A stretch of 64,000 nucleotides of DNA from Streptomyces sp. NBC_00247 (GTDB lineage Bacteria; Actinomycetota; Actinomycetes; Streptomycetales; Streptomycetaceae), in the NCBI RefSeq assembly GCF_036188265.1, contig NZ_CP108093.1, forward strand, positions 620,001 to 684,000, written 5' to 3'. Made by a program: the position numbers and the translations under genes. Each line of letters begins with the position of its first letter. Position 1 is the first letter of the stretch. This document shows positions 58,877 through 64,000 of this stretch, one piece after another. Below the pieces are notes generated by a model. It had not been told where the DNA came from and searched no databases. It saw only the letters and a program-made list of their open reading frames with translations.

Positions 58877-59875
58877 GTGCTACGGGTGGAGTTCACACAC
58901 CAGGAGCTGGCCCGATTGCGTCTCGCCCCGGACGTGGACCCCCTGTGGGAAACCGCGCTGAGCCTGCATCTGCTCCAGAACCGCCAGGCGCCCCTCGCGT
59001 TCGGGGGATGGCGCCGTGAGGTGACCGGGGCGCTGCGGCGGTCCGGGCTCGTCCCCGCGACCCGCACCCTGATGCGGCTGTGCCCGGACCGCTCGTACTT
59101 CCCCGACTTCCTGACGCCCGGTCGCGGGGACACCGATCTCGACACCGGGCTCGAACGGCTGCTCTCCACCCCCCGACCGCGACTGCGCGCCGAACTCACC
59201 CTGCTGTACGCCCACACCGGCAGGCCCGTCCCGGCCGCCGTACACCCCCTGGCCGACGGCTCCCCCCGGGCCCTGCGCCGGCTCGCCTCCACCCTGCGCG
59301 CCTACCACCGGGTGGCCGTCGCGCCCTATCTCGACGCGATCCGCGAGCAGGCGACGGCCGACCGGGCCGCGCGCGCCGAAGCCGTCCTCAGCCACGGCGC
59401 GGAGGGCCTCCTCCTCGGGTACGACGAGCTGCCCGGGTGGCACTACCGGGACCGCACACTGTCCACTCCGTACCCGAAGGACCGCGAACTCGCCTTACGG
59501 GGGCGGGCACTGACCCTTCTGCCGGCCTTCTTCTGCGTCCGCTCCCCGATCACCCTCGCCGACGAGGAGCTGCCCCCCGTCCTCGTCCACCCGCTCTCGC
59601 CCGCGCCCGGCTGGCTCGAACGCCGGCGCCACGGCGGCGACGCCCCGGCGGCGCAGCTCATCGGAGCCTCCCGCGCCGAGCTGCTGCGGATCCTGGACCG
59701 CCCGATGACCACGATGGACCTCGCGGCGGCGCTCCGGCTCGCACCGTCGACCGCCAGCAGGCACGCCACCGTGCTGCGGGAGGCGGGGCTGCTGCTCTCC
59801 CAGCGCCAGGGAGTACGGGTGCTCCACCACCGCACCCGGCTCGGCCGGGCGGTACTGGAGGGAGCGCTGCGGTGA
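58877..59875 (+). CDS. ArsR-like winged-helix regulator with large N-terminal domain
   Basis: 332 residues from a GTG at 58877. The C-terminal 80 residues are a winged helix: GASRAELLRILDRPMTTMDLAAALRLAPSTASRHATVLREAGLLLSQRQGVRVLHHRT. The N-terminal 240 residues (LRVEFTHQELARLRLAPDVDPLWETALSLHLLQ and onwards) match the DUF5937-type or helical effector domain seen in Streptomyces ArsR proteins. It is probably a repressor of the divergent secreted-protein gene or of itself. No metal-binding Cys pair is present, so it is not a classical metal sensor. Confidence 0.88.
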   Translation: MLRVEFTHQELARLRLAPDVDPLWETALSLHLLQNRQAPLAFGGWRREVTGALRRSGLVPATRTLMRLCPDRSYFPDFLTPGRGDTDLDTGLERLLSTPRPRLRAELTLLYAHTGRPVPAAVHPLADGSPRALRRLASTLRAYHRVAVAPYLDAIREQATADRAARAEAVLSHGAEGLLLGYDELPGWHYRDRTLSTPYPKDRELALRGRALTLLPAFFCVRSPITLADEELPPVLVHPLSPAPGWLERRRHGGDAPAAQLIGASRAELLRILDRPMTTMDLAAALRLAPSTASRHATVLREAGLLLSQRQGVRVLHHRTRLGRAVLEGALR

Positions 59876-60028
59876 GGCCGGCCGGGCCGCCCCGCTCCGG
59901 ACAGTGGCCGCCACCGCCAGATCGGCGACGCCGCCCCTGTGACCTGCGGAACAATCGGAGCGGGATGCCGGTGCGGCACGACCGTGCCGACATCTCCCCG
60001 TAACGCGGCGGCCAGTACAGTTACCAGA

Positions 60029-60871
60029 ATGGTGACCCTCAGGGAGCAGATTATCGCCGACCTCGGCGTCAGGACGGCAGTGGAACCGAAGGTGGAGATC
60101 CGGCAACGGGTCGACTTCCTCAAGGACTACCTGCGGTCGACCCCGGCCAAGGGCTATGTGCTCGGGATCAGCGGCGGGCAGGACAGCACGCTGACCGGCA
60201 AGTTGTGCCAGCTCGCGGCCGAGGAACTGCGGGCCGAGGGGCACGAGGCCACCTTCCTCGCGGTGCGGCTGCCGTACGGCGTGCAGGCCGACGAGCACGA
60301 CGCGCAGATCGCGCTGGAGTTCATCCGGCCGGACCGGTCGGTCGCGGTGAACGTCAAGCCGGGCGCTGACACCGTGGCCGGGGAGGTCGCGCGCGGGCTG
60401 GCGGAGCTGTCGGAAGGGGAGCCGGAGCTCCGGGACTTCGTGCGCGGCAACGTCAAGGCCCGTGAGCGCATGGTGATCCAGTACGGACTCGCCGGACAGC
60501 TGGGGCTGCTCGTCGTGGGCACCGACCACGCGGCCGAGGCGGTGACCGGCTTCTTCACGAAGTACGGCGACGGAGGGGTGGACCTCACTCCGCTCACGGG
60601 GCTGACCAAGCGTCAGGGCGCCGCGCTGCTGAGGGAGTTGGGTGCCCCGAAGAGCACCTGGGAGAAGGTACCGACGGCGGACCTGGAGGACGGCCGCCCC
60701 GCGTTGCCGGACGAGGTCGCGCTCGGTCTGAAGTACTCCGAGATCGACGACTACCTGGAGGGCGCGGAGGTCGCTCCCGGGGTCGCGGCGAGGCTGGAGT
60801 CGATCTACCTGGCGTCGAGGCACAAGCGCACCGTCCCGGCCACCCCGCTCGACGACTGGTGGAAGGACTGA
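60029..60871 (+). CDS. nadE: Ammonia-dependent NAD synthetase
   Basis: 280 residues, the size of E. coli NadE. It amidates nicotinate adenine dinucleotide to NAD with ammonia. The ATP-pyrophosphatase P-loop is [13 protein letters not shown]. Also seen: [70 protein letters not shown] and [15 protein letters not shown]. No glutaminase domain is fused. TACAGT lies 7 bases before the ATG and no ribosome site is evident, so a leaderless transcript is possible. Confidence 0.95.
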   Translation: MVTLREQIIADLGVRTAVEPKVEIRQRVDFLKDYLRSTPAKGYVLGISGGQDSTLTGKLCQLAAEELRAEGHEATFLAVRLPYGVQADEHDAQIALEFIRPDRSVAVNVKPGADTVAGEVARGLAELSEGEPELRDFVRGNVKARERMVIQYGLAGQLGLLVVGTDHAAEAVTGFFTKYGDGGVDLTPLTGLTKRQGAALLRELGAPKSTWEKVPTADLEDGRPALPDEVALGLKYSEIDDYLEGAEVAPGVAARLESIYLASRHKRTVPATPLDDWWKD

Positions 60872-60940
60872 CCTGGCCGGACACGGCGGAACGGCGCGCA
60901 CGCGGCTGAGACGCGTACCCGCCGATCGCCGGCGGGCGCT

Positions 60941-60977
60941 GTCCCCGGCCCCGCGGAACAGCCGCGGGGCCGGGGAC
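60941..60977. terminator. Bidirectional hairpin terminator
   Basis: GTCCCCGGCCCCGCGG (60941-60956) pairs perfectly with CCGCGGGGCCGGGGAC (60962-60977) around AACAG. It lies between convergent nadE and the secreted phosphodiesterase-fold gene, so it can serve both. Confidence 0.85.
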
Positions 60978-61018
60978 GCGCCTTCGATCCGGACGGTCCG
61001 GTCCGGTCGGGACAGCCC

Positions 61019-61966
61019 TCAGGCGACGGTCACCGTGCCGACGACGATCCGGTGGTCCGAGCAGGCCGCCACACCCGTGCAGGACGTGGAGATGGCGAGT
61101 GAGTCCTCGCTGTACGAGCCGGCCAACGCGCTCTCACGGACGAAGATCAGGTCGATCTTCGCCTTGCCCCCGCACGGCGGTGCCGCGCCGGGGGTACCGT
61201 CCGCCGTCCACTCCCCGTAGCCGAGGCAGTTGCCCGTGTCGTTGTCGTCGAGCTCCCGGTACGCGCCGGTGTTGTCGCCGTTGTTCGGCACGTCGAGGCT
61301 CGGGGCGTAGAACGGGTTCAGTCGGCCGTAGTGCGGCTGGGCGTTGAAGTCGCCCGAGATCAGGACCGTCTCACCGGCGGCGTGATAGGCCTCCAGCTTC
61401 TGCCGCACCGCGTCCAACTGGGCCACGTTGAACGACTGGTTCGTGGTGATGTGCGTCGTACAGAACCGGATCGCGGGGGTGCCGGACAGCGGCGCGCACA
61501 GCAGGTTGCGCTTCTCGGCCGAGCCGTCGTCCGGCAGCGCGATACGGGCCGCGGTGCCCGGCGGCTGCTTGCTGAACAGTGCGTTGCCGAACTCCTCGCC
61601 GTTGCACACCGAGGAGTTGCCCGCCGGGCGGCTCGGTTCGAAGCGCGCGAAGTTCTGCGTGTCCGCGGGCCAGCCCTTGGCGCGCAGCGCGGTCACCAGG
61701 GCGTCGTACTGGCCCTTGCACAGTTCGTTGAACCCGGCGAAGTCGGCCGCCCGGTTCACGATGGACGCGGCCGCCTGATCGACCATGCCGTCGGTGGTGG
61801 AGCCGTCGTGGATGGTGTTCCCCGCCACGTTCCACTGCCACACCGTGTACGCATGCGGTGTCGCCGCCTCGGCCGGTACCGCTACCGTCGCCGGCGACAG
61901 CACCGCGGCCAGCGCTCCCGCGATCACGAATCGGGCGCCACGTCGTCGGATGTCGTGAAGTCCCAT
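61019..61966 (-). CDS. Secreted endonuclease/exonuclease/phosphatase-family protein
   Basis: 315 residues; start ATG 61966. A signal peptide (about 1-34, ARFVIAGALAAVLSPATVAVPAEA|ATP) precedes a DNase-I/sphingomyelinase fold: VWQWNVAGNTIHDG, AGFNELCKGQYDAL, FCTTHITTN, ISGDFNAQPHYGRLNPFYAP (catalytic Asp-x-Asn), KIDLIFVRES and CSDHRIVVGTVTV (catalytic Asp-His). Cys pairs suggest extracellular disulfides. It may be a secreted nuclease or phosphodiesterase that scavenges phosphate. Confidence 0.9.
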   Translation of the reverse strand: MGLHDIRRRGARFVIAGALAAVLSPATVAVPAEAATPHAYTVWQWNVAGNTIHDGSTTDGMVDQAAASIVNRAADFAGFNELCKGQYDALVTALRAKGWPADTQNFARFEPSRPAGNSSVCNGEEFGNALFSKQPPGTAARIALPDDGSAEKRNLLCAPLSGTPAIRFCTTHITTNQSFNVAQLDAVRQKLEAYHAAGETVLISGDFNAQPHYGRLNPFYAPSLDVPNNGDNTGAYRELDDNDTGNCLGYGEWTADGTPGAAPPCGGKAKIDLIFVRESALAGSYSEDSLAISTSCTGVAACSDHRIVVGTVTVA

Positions 61967-62162
61967 CGTCAGTCCCCCTCCTTGTGCCCGGCCGCCCGGC
62001 GGCCGGACGCCGCACCGCGCCGGCACGGTGGTGATGGTAAAGCGTGTCGCGAAAGGAGCGCCGTCCGCCCTGAGGGCGGGTCCGGCGGCGTCCGGTGCGT
62101 GCGATCGCACGGGCCGTTCCATCGTCGCCATCTTGTGACCAGGGGTGATGTTCCACCACATC

Positions 62163-62181
62163 TAAGGGCAGGCTAACCTAA
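62163..62181 (+). promoter_or_regulatory. Iron box upstream of the importer ATPase
   Basis: TAAGGGCAGGCTAACCTAA matches 16 of 19 of the DtxR-family consensus. It ends 5 bases before the ATG at 62187, so bound repressor would block the transcription start. The short distance suggests a leaderless or very short leader transcript. Confidence 0.8.
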
Positions 62182-62186
62182 GCCAC

Positions 62187-63086
62187 ATGAAAGCTGGTGA
62201 GAGCACTTCCGGCACGGCGTACGCCCCTTCGGCTGCCGACGTGCCACAGACGCGCGGTCACGGGCTGTCCGCGAACGCGGTGACCGTCGCCTACGGCCGG
62301 ACGGACGTCGTGCACGCGGCGAGCCTGGCCCTGCGGCCCGCCGAGGTGACCGCTCTGGTGGGGCCCAACGGCAGCGGGAAGTCCACGCTGCTGCGTACGC
62401 TCGCCCGACTCCAGAACGCCCGCAGCGGCTCGCTCACCGTGGACGCGGGCACCGAGGAGGCCACCGACGGCTTCGCGCTCGGCGCCCGCGAATTCGCCAA
62501 GTGCGTCGCACTGCTGACGCAGTCCCGGTCCACGCCGGGCGGCCTCAGCGTGCGGGACGTGGTCGAGTTCGGCCGCTACCCGCACCGGGGCCGCTGGGGT
62601 CGCCCCGACCCGGACGGCACCGCCGCGGTGGACCGCGCCCTCGCCCTCACCGGTGTCGAGGACCTCGCCGATCGGGGCGTCGAACAGCTCTCCGGCGGGC
62701 AGCTCCAGCGCGTGTGGCTGGCGAGCTGTCTGGCGCAGGAGACCGGCGTCCTGCTCCTGGACGAACCGACCACCTACCTCGACCTCCGCTACCAGGTCGA
62801 ACTCCTCGACCTGATGCGCGATCTCGCCGACTTCCACGGCATCGCCGTGGGTGTCGTGCTCCACGACCTCGACCAGGCGGCGGCAGTCGCCGACCGGGTC
62901 GCTCTGCTTCACGCGGGACGCGTCGTCGCCGACGGCGCACCCGAGGACGTGTTCACACCGGAGCTGCTGTCCGACGTCTACGGCATCCGTATCGACGTCG
63001 ACACCGATCCGTCCACGGGCCGACTGCGCACCCGCGCGATAGGCCGCCACCACTCCAGATCCGAAAGGCTCAGCACCTCCTCATGA
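62187..63086 (+). CDS. Iron-siderophore ABC importer ATPase (FepC-like)
   Basis: 299 residues: Walker A LVGPNGSGKSTLL, GLSVRDVVEFGRYPHRGRWG (typical of FepC/FhuC), signature LSGGQLQRVWLASCLAQE, Walker B LLLDEPTTYLDLRYQVELLDL and the H loop VLHDLDQAA. It is directly under an iron box and coupled by ATGA to the binding-protein gene (63083-63086). It may also energise the permeases at the left edge, whose own ATPase is not in view. Confidence 0.94.
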   Translation: MKAGESTSGTAYAPSAADVPQTRGHGLSANAVTVAYGRTDVVHAASLALRPAEVTALVGPNGSGKSTLLRTLARLQNARSGSLTVDAGTEEATDGFALGAREFAKCVALLTQSRSTPGGLSVRDVVEFGRYPHRGRWGRPDPDGTAAVDRALALTGVEDLADRGVEQLSGGQLQRVWLASCLAQETGVLLLDEPTTYLDLRYQVELLDLMRDLADFHGIAVGVVLHDLDQAAAVADRVALLHAGRVVADGAPEDVFTPELLSDVYGIRIDVDTDPSTGRLRTRAIGRHHSRSERLSTSS

Positions 63087-64000
63087 AGCGTCACCTCCTC
63101 GCCGCGGCCACCGTCGCCGTCGCCGCTCTCTCGCTGACCGCTTGTGGCACCTCGGAGCCGTCCACGGACGACTCCGCCGCCTCCGCGACGCCCGCCTCCC
63201 AGAAGATCACCGTCACCGACGCCACCGGTACCAAGGTGACCCTCGACGGGCCCGCGACCAAGGTCGTCGCCACCGAGTGGAACGTGATCGAGGACCTGGT
63301 CACGCTGGGCGTCGCCCCCGTCGGCGTGGCGGACGTGAAGGGGTACGCCGCGTGGAACACCGCGGCCCCGCTCACCGGCAGCCCGAAGGACATCGGTACG
63401 CGTGGCGAGCCGAGCATGGACACGGTCGCGGCCCTCGCGCCGGACCTCGTGGTCGCCACCGACGACCTCTCCCCCGACGTCGTCGCGCAGCTGCGCAAGG
63501 TCGCCCCGGTCATCCAGGTGACCTCCGCCGACGGCGCCGACCAGGTCGGCACCATGACCAAGGGTCTCGACCTCATCGCGCAGGCCACCGGCAAGACCGC
63601 CGAGGCCGACACGGTGAAGAAGGAGTTCGAGGCGAGCATCGCCGAGAACAAGAAGGCCCTGGAGGACGCGGGTCTCGGCGGCGCCTCGATCGCCTCCGCC
63701 GACGGTTACGTCGACGCCAACCAGGTCTCCGTGCGCGCCTACACCGCCAAGTCCCTCCTGGGCGCGGTGAACGAGCAGCTCGGCCTCAAGAACGCCTGGA
63801 CCGTCGAGGGCGACAAGGCCTACGGCCTCGCGACCACCGACGTCGAGGGTCTCACCAAGCTCGGTGACGTCCACTTCACCTACGTCGCCAACGACGTGGA
63901 CGGCGACGCGTTCGCCGACAACCTGTCGAAGAACGCGGTCTGGAAGTCGCTCCCGTTCGTCAAGGACGGCAACGTGCACCGGCTGCCCGACGGCGTCTGG
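63083..64000 (+). CDS. Iron-siderophore-binding lipoprotein (partial, runs off right edge)
   Basis: Binding protein of the FecB/FhuD type, at least 306 residues before the window ends. The lipoprotein signal is MKRHLLAAATVAVAALSLTACGTS, with Cys at about 21. The fold opens with ITVTDATGTKVTLDGPATKVVATEWNVIEDLVTLGVAPVGVAD and continues with GEPSMDTVAALAPDLVVATDDLSPDVVAQLRKVAPVIQV. The linking helix and second lobe are present; the C-terminus lies outside. Permease genes probably follow. It differs in sequence from the protein at 2149, so the strain has at least two siderophore-binding proteins near here. Confidence 0.93.
   Translation, partial: MKRHLLAAATVAVAALSLTACGTSEPSTDDSAASATPASQKITVTDATGTKVTLDGPATKVVATEWNVIEDLVTLGVAPVGVADVKGYAAWNTAAPLTGSPKDIGTRGEPSMDTVAALAPDLVVATDDLSPDVVAQLRKVAPVIQVTSADGADQVGTMTKGLDLIAQATGKTAEADTVKKEFEASIAENKKALEDAGLGGASIASADGYVDANQVSVRAYTAKSLLGAVNEQLGLKNAWTVEGDKAYGLATTDVEGLTKLGDVHFTYVANDVDGDAFADNLSKNAVWKSLPFVKDGNVHRLPDGVW

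Overview
The window is a high-GC actinobacterial chromosome segment. It has almost uniform G/C at third codon positions, frequent GTG starts, many 4-base ATGA/GTGA gene overlaps, DtxR/IdeR-type iron boxes, Sfp-type and secreted proteins of Streptomyces style, F420-type luciferase-fold oxidoreductases and a monomeric isocitrate dehydrogenase. A Streptomyces or close relative is the best guess. I saw no rRNA, tRNA, CRISPR array or complete insertion sequence.

Iron block (1-17.3 kb and 62.1 kb to the right edge). At the left edge are two FecCD permeases (minus strand). They are divergent from a siderophore-binding lipoprotein that leads a catecholate siderophore operon: dhbA, dhbC, a fused dhbE-dhbB gene, a free-standing aryl carrier protein, a one-module C-A-T-TE NRPS and an Sfp-type phosphopantetheinyl transferase. 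The adenylation pocket reads DVWHFSLVDK, the serine code of EntF, so the predicted product is enterobactin or a very close relative. A Fes-type esterase, a repeat-rich surface protein and a secreted YncE-like propeller follow, each behind its own iron box. A further iron box precedes an ATPase-binding protein pair at the right end.

Defence-like island (17.5-31.7 kb). A UvrD-type helicase with an apparent RelE-like N-terminus and a Ser/Thr kinase with a helical-repeat tail lie next to a complete type I restriction-modification operon (HsdM, HsdS, HsdR). Beside it is a divergent pair: an HTH-methylase-specificity fusion and a DndB/DGQHR-like protein. This is the most likely place for an undescribed system.

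Metabolic and envelope block (31.8-48.2 kb). It holds a small anchored protein, a lipoate ligase, an HTH-Mop regulator with modABC, an RHH regulator with a remarkable helically phased operator array ahead of DUF4097 and ABC-exporter genes, an epimerase/glycosyltransferase/DUF2064/methyltransferase operon, a cytochrome b561-molybdopterin oxidoreductase fusion with a membrane partner, and a polytopic membrane protein.

Right part (48.2-62 kb). It holds an unlisted-size 59-residue gene, a MerR/metallo-beta-lactamase divergon with a 20-bp palindrome, a Cys-rich small protein coupled to a luciferase-like oxidoreductase, icd, an NCS1 permease with an F420-type oxidoreductase, a secreted RlpA-like protein, a winged-helix regulator, nadE and a secreted endonuclease/exonuclease/phosphatase protein. 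Several strong hairpins mark transcription ends.
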